64,000 nt of DNA from Nereida sp. MMG025 (GTDB lineage Bacteria; Pseudomonadota; Alphaproteobacteria; Rhodobacterales; Rhodobacteraceae), in NCBI RefSeq assembly GCF_021654165.1, contig NZ_JAKFZN010000008.1, positions 1 to 64,000 of the forward strand. The letters are read 5' to 3'. This document shows positions 24,644 through 32,550 of this stretch, piece after piece (the first letter of the stretch is position 1; each line of letters starts with the position of its first letter). A program made the translations under genes and the position numbers. The notes under the pieces are model-generated. The model saw only the letters and a list, made by a program, of their open reading frames with translations, searched no databases and was not told where the DNA came from.

Positions 24644-26377
24644 ATGACAGGCCCCATTCGGCTGTTCAATCGGTTAACTGCGCAAATTCTGTTTTTCCTC
24701 ACGCTGGCGCTCTTGCCTCTGGGCGTTGTCAGCCTGTTGCAAAACCAGCAGTTGCGCGAAACAGCCGCAGATCGATCGCAATTATCGCTTCTTGCACTCA
24801 CCGAAACCGCCGCATCAGGCGAAAGGCAACTGATCCAACGCACCTTCGGGGCGGCCAAGGCGCTTGGCGAAACCATCGATTGGATCTCGGGCGATCCCGC
24901 AAGTTGCCGCGGCTATCTGAACCGCTTCCAACAGGTCAACGAAACCTACGCCTTCGTCGGCTTTATTGATGCAGGCGGTCGGTCTGTGTGCTCAACCGCG
25001 ACCGAGGTGCTGGATTTCTCGGGCTACCCCAATTTTGCAGACCTCATGGCCAATCCCCGCCGCAACATCGAGGTAAATACCAACGCGCCCGGGTCTGGCC
25101 AAAGCGTGATGATCCTCAATGAACCCTATGTTCAGGATGGCCAGTTTCAGGGCTATGTGTCCATCTCTCTGCCGCTCAAAGACGTGGGCAAAACCCCCGA
25201 CTTTTTGGGCGATGCCGACCCCATCAGCCTTGTGACCTTCAACGCAGATGGCCAGCTTTTGTCCACCGAAAATGGCCGCAACCGAGCGCGCGGCACCCTG
25301 CCCCTAAGCCCCGACCTCAAGGCAATCGCCACAGGCGAATCCCGCACCTTTGTGGCCCGCAGCATTGCAGGGGACACATTGGCCTATTCCGTTGTCCCGA
25401 TTGTGCCTGATGTGGTCTATGCGCTTGGCACGTGGCGCGCCGCGCGTCTTGCCTCAGAGGCGCGCGATCAACGGCTATGGACAGTGGCGCTGCCCGTTTT
25501 GATGTGGCTGGCCAGCCTGTTTGTGGCGTGGGTGGTGCTGGACAGGTTTGTTCTGTCGCGCATCAAGGTGCTCAACCGCGCCATGTATGCCTTCGCCACC
25601 AACAGGATCATCCCCCCTGCCCTCGCAGATACCACGGCCAACTCCGACCTGCGCGAGGTTGAAGAAAACTTCCGCCGCATGGCCGAAACCGTGCTGCAAG
25701 ACGAAGCCGAACAAGAAGACCGCCTGCGCGAAAAATCCGTTCTGCTGAAAGAGGTGCATCACCGCGTCAAAAACAATCTGCAAATCATTTCCTCCATCAT
25801 GAACATGCAAATTCGCAAGGCAGATGCGGCTGAAACCAAAACGGCGCTGTCTCAGGTGCAGGACCGCATCATGGGGCTGTCAGGTGTGCACCGCCTGCTC
25901 TATCAGGCCGAAAACCTGACCCAGATCAACGCGGCCACGCTGATCGAACGGGTGACAGAACAATCCGTTTCAATCGCAGGCCAAAGCGGCACGCCCATCC
26001 GCACCATTCTTGATCTCGACCCTGTCATCGTGTTCCCCGATCAGGCCGTCCCGCTGACGATGCTTTTGTCAGAAGCGATCACCAATGCGCTGAAATACAT
26101 CGGCGGCGATACCCCGACGCTGACTGTCAAACTCACGCTGCAAGACAAGACCACAGCGCCAAGCGACGGGATCATGGCCACGCTTGTCATTGCCAATACG
26201 TTGCCGGCCACCCCTGTTGAAAACGAAGAAAACTCTACAGGTTTGGGCGCACAGCTGATGCGGGCTTTTGCCACCCAACTCAATGGCCAGCTGGACACCG
26301 ATACCCAAGGCGGAACCTACACCATCACCGTGACCTTCACAGTCGAAGAATTCCGCCCCGACGCACAGGACTATTGA
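24644..26377 (+). CDS. HisKA_2 sensor histidine kinase of the stress pathway
   Basis: 577 aa: N-terminal membrane helix (residues 15-35), a periplasmic sensory domain of about 230 residues, a second helix near residue 280, a short linker and a HisKA_2 dimerisation domain with the phospho-acceptor motif LLKEVHHRVKNNLQIISSIM near residue 367, then an ATPase domain (MLLSEAITNALKYI near 475). HisKA_2 kinases commonly phosphorylate PhyR. Placement 15 bases after ecfG makes it the probable cognate kinase. The stimulus is not predictable from the sensor domain as read here. Confidence 0.9.
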   Translation: MTGPIRLFNRLTAQILFFLTLALLPLGVVSLLQNQQLRETAADRSQLSLLALTETAASGERQLIQRTFGAAKALGETIDWISGDPASCRGYLNRFQQVNETYAFVGFIDAGGRSVCSTATEVLDFSGYPNFADLMANPRRNIEVNTNAPGSGQSVMILNEPYVQDGQFQGYVSISLPLKDVGKTPDFLGDADPISLVTFNADGQLLSTENGRNRARGTLPLSPDLKAIATGESRTFVARSIAGDTLAYSVVPIVPDVVYALGTWRAARLASEARDQRLWTVALPVLMWLASLFVAWVVLDRFVLSRIKVLNRAMYAFATNRIIPPALADTTANSDLREVEENFRRMAETVLQDEAEQEDRLREKSVLLKEVHHRVKNNLQIISSIMNMQIRKADAAETKTALSQVQDRIMGLSGVHRLLYQAENLTQINAATLIERVTEQSVSIAGQSGTPIRTILDLDPVIVFPDQAVPLTMLLSEAITNALKYIGGDTPTLTVKLTLQDKTTAPSDGIMATLVIANTLPATPVENEENSTGLGAQLMRAFATQLNGQLDTDTQGGTYTITVTFTVEEFRPDAQDY

Positions 26378-26379
26378 TC

Positions 26380-27927
26380 ATGGCACAGCCCATCACCTCT
26401 GACACCTGCCAGATCCTGTTGACCGCGCAGCAGGCTTTCCCCTGTTTTGAAGCTGCCGTTCTGGACGCAAAATCACGCGTCACCATGGGATTTCATATCT
26501 TTGATATGACAACCAAATTGCGCAGCGACCGCGCCAAGGCCATCGGCACCACATGGTTTGATCTGCTGCTGCACAAGCTGGACGAAGGTGTGCAAATTCA
26601 CCTGATCGTGTCAGATTTCGACGCCATCGTGCGCCCCACATGGCACCGCACCGCGTGGCGCACCAAACGCCACGGCGCTCTTTTGGCCGAAGTGACCAAA
26701 CACCCCGACAAGCTGACCGTGCAGACCCACGCCCACGGCGCGCAGACAGGTGGGGTGATCAGCGCCCTCCTTTGGCCCAGGTCACGGGCCGAGGTGCGCA
26801 AACAAGCCGCCTATTTCAACGATCTGCCCGATCACGCGCAGCGCCGTTTCATAACCGAACACCCCAACCTTGTGCCGCTACTGACCATCAAGGACGGCAC
26901 CGCGCAGGCCCGTGCTTTGGCCACAGGCCATTTGCACCCCACCAGCCACCACCAAAAGCTTGCCGTGATCGACGATCATCTGACCTACATCGGCGGTCTG
27001 GACACCAACGACCGCCGCTATGACGGTCTCAAACACGCACGCGACGCCGCCCAGACCTGGCACGACGTGCAACTGATGATCGACAACAAGGAATTGGCCG
27101 CCACAGCCCTCAAACACCTGCTGGAGGCGCCAAAGGCCACGACAGGCGCGCTCACCCCCGATCCCGCGCCCCTGCCCTTCCTGCGCACGCTCTCCAAGCC
27201 GCGCAGCGGGGCGATGTCACTGTCAGCCCTACCCATCGAGCGCAGCCTGCGCCGCGCCCATCTCGATGGTATCCGCACCGCGCAAAGCGGCATCTACTGC
27301 GAAACCCAGTTTCTCCGCGACCCCGACCTGACCGATGCGCTTGTCCGCGCCGCAAAACGCACCCCACAGCTGTCTTTGGCCGTCATCCTGCCCGGTGCCC
27401 CCGAAGACGTCGCCTTTGGCGGCTCTGAGCGCGCAGATGCCCGCTACGGCGAATATATGCAGGCCCAGTGCCTCAAGCGTCTTTCGGCCGCCTTTGGCCC
27501 CCGCCTGTTCCTCGGCTCGCCCGTGCAGCCGCGCCGCGCCACCCATGACGACCGCAGCACCCTGCACGGCGCACCCATCGTCTATGTCCATTCCAAGGTG
27601 ATGATCTTTGACAACACATCCGCCATCGTCTCCTCTGGCAATCTCAACGGGCGCAGCATGAACTGGGACACCGAAGCAGGCGTCCGCCTTGATGACACCG
27701 CCCTTGTCGCACAACTCAAACGCCGCTGCATTTCGCACTGGCTGCGCAGCGATGTGCCCCGTGATCTGCTCAGCGGCCCCGATCAGGCCGCCGCGTGGCA
27801 CCGCATCGCCCACGCAAACGCCGCCACCGCCCCCCAGGACCGCAGCGCCTTTATCGTGCCCCACGATCCAAAACCGGCCCAACGCTTTGGCATCAACCTG
27901 CCAGGCGTGCCCGAAGAAATGGTCTAG
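26380..27927 (+). CDS. Phospholipase-D-like protein (two HKD motifs)
   Basis: 515 aa from ATG 26380, overlapping region of the kinase stop; an upstream in-frame TTG at 26374 is less likely. Two HxKxxxxD motifs are visible: HHQKLAVIDD near residue 190 and VHSKVMIFDN near residue 405, each followed by the GG-D / SGNLNGRS-type residues of the family. No signal peptide is seen. Possible cardiolipin synthase-like or phospholipase activity on membrane lipids. In operon with nepR-ecfG-kinase, so probably part of the stress response. Confidence 0.85.
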   Translation: MAQPITSDTCQILLTAQQAFPCFEAAVLDAKSRVTMGFHIFDMTTKLRSDRAKAIGTTWFDLLLHKLDEGVQIHLIVSDFDAIVRPTWHRTAWRTKRHGALLAEVTKHPDKLTVQTHAHGAQTGGVISALLWPRSRAEVRKQAAYFNDLPDHAQRRFITEHPNLVPLLTIKDGTAQARALATGHLHPTSHHQKLAVIDDHLTYIGGLDTNDRRYDGLKHARDAAQTWHDVQLMIDNKELAATALKHLLEAPKATTGALTPDPAPLPFLRTLSKPRSGAMSLSALPIERSLRRAHLDGIRTAQSGIYCETQFLRDPDLTDALVRAAKRTPQLSLAVILPGAPEDVAFGGSERADARYGEYMQAQCLKRLSAAFGPRLFLGSPVQPRRATHDDRSTLHGAPIVYVHSKVMIFDNTSAIVSSGNLNGRSMNWDTEAGVRLDDTALVAQLKRRCISHWLRSDVPRDLLSGPDQAAAWHRIAHANAATAPQDRSAFIVPHDPKPAQRFGINLPGVPEEMV

Positions 27928-27932
27928 CCCGC

Positions 27933-27957
27933 GGAACAATGCCCCCTGCCCCGCGTT
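27933..27957 (+). promoter_or_regulatory. EcfG-type stress promoter of csbD
   Basis: GGAAC at 27933-27937, 16-base spacer, CGTT at 27954-27957, 32 bases before the csbD ATG. It begins six bases after the stop of the phospholipase-D-like gene. Confidence 0.75.
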
Positions 27958-27989
27958 GATCAACAGACGCAAATGGAAAGGACATGGCT

Positions 27990-28190
27990 ATGAATTGGGA
28001 CACCATCCAAGGCAAATGGAAACAAATGAAAGGCGACGCCAAATCCGAATGGGCCGAGCTGACAGATGACGACATCGACCGCGCCGAAGGCGACCGCGAC
28101 ACGCTCGAAGGGATCTTGCAAGAAAAATACGGCAAGACCAAAGAAGAAGTCCGCGATGAAGTGGATCAGTGGATGAAGAAAATCTCCTGA
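27990..28190 (+). CDS. CsbD-family stress protein
   Basis: 66 aa, begins MNWDTIQGKWKQMKGDAKSE, the standard CsbD opening; I prefer ATG 27990 to 27984 because AAAGGAC would abut the earlier ATG. Highly charged, helix-rich, ending in W-MKKIS. Function unknown, but the family is a marker of general stress regulons. Own EcfG-type promoter and terminator. Confidence 0.92.
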   Translation: MNWDTIQGKWKQMKGDAKSEWAELTDDDIDRAEGDRDTLEGILQEKYGKTKEEVRDEVDQWMKKIS

Positions 28191-28211
28191 CACCACCCCC
28201 AACAGCATGAA

Positions 28212-28243
28212 ACCGCTCCGCGCCAGCCGTGGGGCGGTTTTTT
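28212..28243 (+). terminator. Intrinsic terminator of csbD
   Basis: ACCGCTCC / GGGGCGGT stem (28212-28219 with 28231-28238, one G-T pair) and T6. The remaining stretch to the ExoD gene (28244-28432) shows no gene or clear promoter. Confidence 0.85.
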
Positions 28244-28432
28244 CGTGCAACCGATCAGCCCACCCGCGCGTTACACCCTTATGATCCACCGTGCCCGCGC
28301 CATATGCACCGCCAAAACCCCGCCCAATACAGGTGCGCGCACCGCAGGCCAGCCCGAAAAGCCCCCCGCGATATATGCTAAACCCCTGACAAAAAACAAT
28401 TTTTTCATGGCAAAGCACTTGGCGGTGTCCCC

Positions 28433-29044
28433 ATGACACACACCCCGCCCCCCAAAAGCACCGATGCGCCCGTCTCCGAAATCGTCGAAACGCTCGAAGA
28501 CGCGACAACCGAAACCGAAACATGTCTGCGCGACATCCTCGATGATTTCGGCACCGCCTCCATCTCGGCGCTGCTTTTGGCCGTTTCGCTCTTTCTGGTC
28601 AGCCCGCTCAGCGGCATCCCGCTGTTTTCATCCACCATCGGCTTGCTGATTTTCGCCATCGCTGTGCAGGGCGCAATGGGACGCAGCCGCATCTGGATGC
28701 CCAGATGGCTGATCAACGTCAAAGTAAAATCCAAAGCCACGAAAAGCCCCTTTTCATCCCTCAGACGCGCCGCTGGTTTTCTGGACCGCAAAACCCAACC
28801 GCGGCTGGCCTATCTGGTCACACCCCCTACAACCCGGCTGATCTATGGCATCTGCGCCACCTGTGGCCTTGTCATCCCGACGATGGAGATTGTCCCCCTC
28901 GCCTCCAGTCTCATGGGCGGCGCCGTATCGCTGATCAGCATCGGTCTGCTGGCACGCGATGGCGCGATCCTGGTCGTTGGGCTATGCGTCATTCCACTGG
29001 CTGCGATCATCCCGATCACCGCCTACGCCACATTGTTTTTCTAA
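28433..29044 (+). CDS. ExoD-family membrane protein
   Basis: 203 aa with three or four hydrophobic stretches and the ExoD pattern: an acidic N-terminal cytoplasmic part, LVSPLSGIPLFSSTIGLLI near residue 60, and GRSRIWMPRWL near residue 83. ExoD proteins are linked to exopolysaccharide synthesis and to growth at high pH; the molecular role is not known. It lies between csbD and the small membrane-protein gene, without a visible EcfG-type promoter of its own. Confidence 0.87.
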   Translation: MTHTPPPKSTDAPVSEIVETLEDATTETETCLRDILDDFGTASISALLLAVSLFLVSPLSGIPLFSSTIGLLIFAIAVQGAMGRSRIWMPRWLINVKVKSKATKSPFSSLRRAAGFLDRKTQPRLAYLVTPPTTRLIYGICATCGLVIPTMEIVPLASSLMGGAVSLISIGLLARDGAILVVGLCVIPLAAIIPITAYATLFF

Positions 29045-29053
29045 AGAACGTCA

Positions 29054-29084
29054 TAAAAAAAGACGCCCCAAACATGGGACGCCT
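29054..29084 (-). terminator. Intrinsic terminator of the 55-aa membrane-protein gene
   Basis: On the minus strand AGGCGTCCC / GGGGCGTCT (two G-T pairs) followed by T7. The pairing is better on the minus strand than on the plus strand. Confidence 0.75.
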
Positions 29085-29092
29085 CTTTGGTC

Positions 29093-29260
29093 TTAATCGG
29101 TCTGCGCTTTGTGGCGGTCGCCATCAGCTGCAAGGCTCGATTTTCGTTTACGCTCATCTTCGCGTCGGTCTTCGACCTTTCGCTTCGAGGTGATCGCAAG
29201 GATCAAAACGACAACAAGTGTCACCAACGCGAGACCTGCAATGAATACTCCGCTTTCCAT
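29093..29260 (-). CDS. Small single-pass membrane protein, 55 aa, unrecognised
   Basis: ATG at 29260, TAA at 29093-29095. One hydrophobic helix (residues 4-24, MESGVFIAGLALVTLVVVLI start) is followed by a strongly charged basic/acidic tail (SKRKVEDRREDERKRKS). GGAGAG lies seven bases before the ATG, an EcfG-type promoter 33 bases before it, and a terminator just past the stop, so this is a complete transcription unit. I do not recognise a family. The gene is short enough to be skipped by gene callers. Confidence 0.8.
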   Translation of the reverse strand: MESGVFIAGLALVTLVVVLILAITSKRKVEDRREDERKRKSSLAADGDRHKAQTD

Positions 29261-29292
29261 AACAACTCTCCTTTGTGGTTTCTTGCCAAAAT

Positions 29293-29317
29293 AACGCCAC
29301 GCCAGCGGTTTGGTTCC
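29293..29317 (-). promoter_or_regulatory. EcfG-type stress promoter of the 55-aa membrane-protein gene
   Basis: On the minus strand GGAAC 29317-29313, 16-base spacer, CGTT 29296-29293. Back to back with the PRC-barrel promoter. Confidence 0.75.
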
Positions 29318-29342
29318 GGAACTCTCTCGCTTTTTCTGCGTT
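29318..29342 (+). promoter_or_regulatory. EcfG-type stress promoter of the PRC-barrel gene
   Basis: GGAAC 29318-29322, 16-base spacer, CGTT 29339-29342, directly abutting the divergent promoter and 18 bases before the ATG at 29361. Confidence 0.75.
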
Positions 29343-29360
29343 GGTTAACGGAGGATCAAA

Positions 29361-30065
29361 ATGACCGTTTTTCTAAGCACTCTACCAAACTACACCGCCC
29401 GCATCGAAACCACGGATTTCCCTGTTCAGGACAGCGTCATCTGCATGCCCGATCAGCGCCTTGCCTATCTGCTGATCGACATATCGCCGTGGCAGGACGA
29501 CCAGCTTGCGCTGATGTCCAGCACGCATATTCAATCAGCAGACCATGCTGCGCAACACATCACACTTGGCGCTGATTTGGCCGACATCGCCGCAGCACCC
29601 AAGTTTACCGATTTGGCTCAGGTCTTTTTGGACAAACTGCCCCCGATCATTGTTGGGCCCTTCGGCAACACGCTGTCGCCTCTTATGATGGCCGCTGCCA
29701 TCTCCCCCACCACCGACGCCCCCGATGTTGACGAGATTGACACCGCACGCCATCACCGCTTTTCCGCGCTGCGCGGCATGGACGTGTATGGCAAAGACGG
29801 GCAGCTTGGCTGGATCTCCGATTTCATCCTGTCCAAAGACGATCTATCGATCCAATTTCTAGTGCTCAGCACCAAAAGCCAGCTGCGCACGCAACGCCAT
29901 GTGGTCCCTGCACAGAAGTTTCGCCATTTCGCCCAACAGGCCACCCATGTGGTGCTTGATATCACGTCCCAAGACCTCGCTGATGCGCCACAGCTTCAGG
30001 TCGATGACATGCCAAGCCGCGATTGGCTGCGCGCGTTACACGCATATTATCGCCTTTCCGTTTAG
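29361..30065 (+). CDS. PRC-barrel-like domain protein
   Basis: 234 aa, soluble. The C-terminal half (about residues 130-210) has the PRC-barrel pattern FSALRGMDVYGKDGQLGWISD and a matching strand set, and the N-terminal half has a second, weaker barrel-like segment. PRC barrels occur in photosynthetic reaction-centre H subunits, RimM and stress proteins. AACGGAGG precedes the ATG. Its promoter puts it in the stress regulon. The specific role is unknown. Confidence 0.8.
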   Translation: MTVFLSTLPNYTARIETTDFPVQDSVICMPDQRLAYLLIDISPWQDDQLALMSSTHIQSADHAAQHITLGADLADIAAAPKFTDLAQVFLDKLPPIIVGPFGNTLSPLMMAAAISPTTDAPDVDEIDTARHHRFSALRGMDVYGKDGQLGWISDFILSKDDLSIQFLVLSTKSQLRTQRHVVPAQKFRHFAQQATHVVLDITSQDLADAPQLQVDDMPSRDWLRALHAYYRLSV

Positions 30066-30079
30066 GCACCGCGCGGTGC
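30066..30079. terminator. Possible terminator hairpin after the PRC-barrel gene
   Basis: Perfect palindrome GCACCGCGCGGTGC directly after the stop, followed by only GTTT; weak as an intrinsic terminator. Confidence 0.35.
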
Positions 30080-30090
30080 GTTTACCAAGT

Positions 30091-30106
30091 GTTCACAGCT
30101 GTGAAC
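30091..30106. repeat. Candidate parS palindrome 1
   Basis: Perfect 16-bp palindrome GTTCACAGCTGTGAAC. Palindromes of this form are the centromere-like sites bound by RepB of repABC replicons. Located 65 bases past the end of repC. Confidence 0.8.
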
Positions 30107-30151
30107 CACACTGGCATGACGCGGATGGCATTTGGCGCGGGGTTGGCAAAA

Positions 30152-30167
30152 GTTCACAGCTGTGAAC
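30152..30167. repeat. Candidate parS palindrome 2
   Basis: Second identical copy of GTTCACAGCTGTGAAC, 61 bases from the first, ending four bases before the repC stop codon. Confidence 0.8.
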
Positions 30168-30170
30168 AGC

Positions 30171-31361
30171 TCACGCAGCCTTATCCCGCCGCATCAACGC
30201 CATAACCATCGGCCCGCACGAAAACGCTCCCTGCTCCGCCTTCTGGGTCAGATGCCGCAAATATCCACCAGGCGATTTGATCTCCTCAAACCGCTGCAAC
30301 ATCGCCACCACGACCACCGCCGCTTCCTCAGGCCCCATCGCTTCACAGGCATTTTGCCAAGCATCCGGCGAAATCCCCATCATCGGCCGCACCGTTTCGG
30401 CAACACGGACCAAATCATGCCAATGCCGTATCGGCCTGTCCGCATAGGTTTGGATTTCCGCACACACGGCCAACACCAACCCTATGGGAATATTCGGCAA
30501 TCTCTCATCAATCGGCACATCGGGTTCTTCAGAAGAACTGCCATTGCCCTTTGCTTGTTCTAAGCAAGGTTCAAGATCATTAGGGTCTTTATTTGAATTC
30601 TGATGGTGGTGCTCATTTTTAGCATCTTTGGTGCTCGTATTTGATGATTTAACACCATCCAGAACATCCCGCGCCGTATCAAGTGCATGCTCCAACTGCG
30701 CTGTCATATTCCGCAAATCGGCCAATTCCAGCTTTCTGCGAAGATCTCTGGCGACCGCGGCGCTCAACGCCAGCAAATCGGCCCAGAAACCCGCCTCTGG
30801 GCGCGTTTCTGCGCCATAGGCAGCCAACCCCGCCAGATCGCGCCGCATAAGGCTCACAGAGCGTCTGAGACGGGCGAACTGCTCTTCTTGGGCGCGTTGT
30901 GCTTCGGCATGTTCGCAAATCTCGGCAAAACGGACCACCAGCGGCGTCAGGTCAAACCCGAAGGCCTGCCGGTCATCCCCGAAACGGCGCACATAGCGCT
31001 TTCCATTGGGGCTGTCGCGGCGGATCAGAAGGCCCGCGCGCACCAAACCCGCCAGATGACGGCGCATGGTCGAACAGGCCATACCATTCAGCCGCTCACA
31101 AATCGCAGCATTGGACGGAAAAACCAAAAGATCGGCACTATTCCCGCCCAAGATCGTCTCGGGATGAAAGCTCAGCAGCGCCTGAAGCACGGCCAATTCG
31201 CGGTCCGACACCTCAAAGGCGCGGCGGGCGACGGTCAATTCGCGCAACACCTCCCATTTGTTCACGCCCTCGGGGGGCAGGGGGGTGTCGGTCCATTTTT
31301 GATGTGCCAATACGGCAGTATCTACGGTGCGCCCGAAAGGCGTTATGGGGACATAATCCAT
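30171..31361 (-). CDS. repC: Replication initiator RepC
   Basis: 396 aa, normal RepC length. N-terminal winged-helix region with ERLNGMACSTMRRHLAGLVRAG near residues 90-110 and the RRDSPNGKRY wing near 115, typical of RepC; C-terminal domain (about 280-390) is poorly conserved in the family. RepC initiates replication, with the origin usually inside its own coding sequence. It is the last gene of repABC and is separated from repB by 175 bases that encode the antisense RNA. Confidence 0.93.
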   Translation of the reverse strand: MDYVPITPFGRTVDTAVLAHQKWTDTPLPPEGVNKWEVLRELTVARRAFEVSDRELAVLQALLSFHPETILGGNSADLLVFPSNAAICERLNGMACSTMRRHLAGLVRAGLLIRRDSPNGKRYVRRFGDDRQAFGFDLTPLVVRFAEICEHAEAQRAQEEQFARLRRSVSLMRRDLAGLAAYGAETRPEAGFWADLLALSAAVARDLRRKLELADLRNMTAQLEHALDTARDVLDGVKSSNTSTKDAKNEHHHQNSNKDPNDLEPCLEQAKGNGSSSEEPDVPIDERLPNIPIGLVLAVCAEIQTYADRPIRHWHDLVRVAETVRPMMGISPDAWQNACEAMGPEEAAVVVVAMLQRFEEIKSPGGYLRHLTQKAEQGAFSCGPMVMALMRRDKAA

Positions 31362-31411
31362 TTTTATATTTCACGAAGACGAAAAAACAGGGTCCGCGAA
31401 TCACATTTGAC

Positions 31412-31499
31412 TTGCGAAGGGAGCGCGCCGCACCTATCCTGAATGTGCTAGATACAGGGGTCTCGTGGGGCGAAAGCTTTGCGGGACCTTTTCTTTTTT
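31412..31499 (+). ncRNA. Countertranscribed RNA of repABC (incompatibility RNA) with its promoter
   Basis: Promoter-like TTGCGA (31412-31417), 17-base spacer, TATCCT (31435-31440); transcript expected from about 31447. It ends in a hairpin GGTCTCGT / GCGGGACC (31459-31466 with 31481-31488, two G-T pairs) and a T-rich tract TTTTCTTTTTT. The RNA of about 53 nt is antisense to the repB-repC intergenic region, where small antisense RNAs repress repC translation in characterised repABC plasmids. Identity is inferred from position, strand and terminator. Confidence 0.75.
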
Positions 31500-31536
31500 G
31501 TCTGGTGTCGTGCCTCCTTTGTGACTGCTCGATTGC

Positions 31537-32550
31537 TCAGGTCTTCCGCCGTTGTTGCCAACGGTCGTGAAGTTCGCTCAGCAAGACCTGCGCCTGATCT
31601 TCCAGCCAATCGGCGAAGGGGCCTTGCTCTAACTTGATCTCGACCCCTTGCGCGGATTTTGTCACGCGGCCCGCAACATCGGGCGCGATCATTACGGTGC
31701 GCGCTGACTTGCGGGACGGGGATGTCTTGGGTTTTACGGGTTGCTTCGGGGCGAGTTGGGCTGAAATAGTCTCGAATGTGGCCACTGACGGATCGGTATA
31801 GGCCCCATTTGCATCGCCAAAGCTTTGATCAAAGGTCAGCTTGCTGCGGATGTCTTCGGCCTGAAGGGCCAGATCGTCGACGCGCGCGCCTGTCGCCTCT
31901 ACGGCCTTGGCCAGCCCCTCCCATTTGGGGCGGCCGATGCCGTGGGCAGGGCCAATAGCGCGGACCAGATCGACGCCAAGCGCGGCAATCACGCCAAGCG
32001 CCATGGAGATCGAGGATTTCGAGACGGTCAGAACCTCGGCCACGCGTTGCTGTGTGCCAAAGCCACTTTCGACCAGCTCATGGGCGAAAAGCGCCTTTTC
32101 GATATAGCTGAGATCACGGCGGGCCATGTTTTCGGTCACTTGGGCCTCAACCGCGCCATCATCATCAAGCTGCGCGATTAACGCTTTGATTTTATTGACT
32201 TTAGACGAACTGCGCACCGCTTCCAGACGGCGGCGGCCATAGACCAGCAAGAACCGGTCGGCCTGGGCAGGATCGCGGCGCACAAGGATCGGCACGGTCT
32301 GTCCCGTGGCTTCAATCGAGTCGCGCAGATCGGCCACATCCGTGGGATCAAGGCGGTCAGCGATGCGGGTGTCGGCGATAAGATCGGGGTCCAGATCCCA
32401 AACGACATGGCTGTCGACCGCACCGCGTGCGGCCCGCAGGGGGCGGCTGGCCGAAGGCTGCGCAGCGGCGGTCCCAGGAGCAGGGGCGGCGGCACCTGCC
32501 GCGGCAAGATTGTCCAAAAGGGACATGCGTTTTTTCTTCTGATCACTCAT
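31537..32550 (-). CDS. repB: Partition protein RepB (ParB family)
   Basis: 337 aa from ATG 32550, overlapping the repA stop (ATGA). N-terminal basic segment with KKKRMSLLDNL, then the ParB/Spo0J nuclease-like fold region with DSIEATGQTVPILVRRDP near residue 80, the GRRRLEAVR motif near 106 and the HTH FGTQQRVAEVLTVSKSSISM near residue 170. It would bind the parS palindromes and pair with RepA for partition. Confidence 0.93.
   Translation of the reverse strand: MSDQKKKRMSLLDNLAAAGAAAPAPGTAAAQPSASRPLRAARGAVDSHVVWDLDPDLIADTRIADRLDPTDVADLRDSIEATGQTVPILVRRDPAQADRFLLVYGRRRLEAVRSSSKVNKIKALIAQLDDDGAVEAQVTENMARRDLSYIEKALFAHELVESGFGTQQRVAEVLTVSKSSISMALGVIAALGVDLVRAIGPAHGIGRPKWEGLAKAVEATGARVDDLALQAEDIRSKLTFDQSFGDANGAYTDPSVATFETISAQLAPKQPVKPKTSPSRKSARTVMIAPDVAGRVTKSAQGVEIKLEQGPFADWLEDQAQVLLSELHDRWQQRRKT

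Noticed and set aside
27229-27972. Minus-strand open frame of 247 codons
   Set aside because: Antisense to the phospholipase-D-like gene, which has both HKD motifs.
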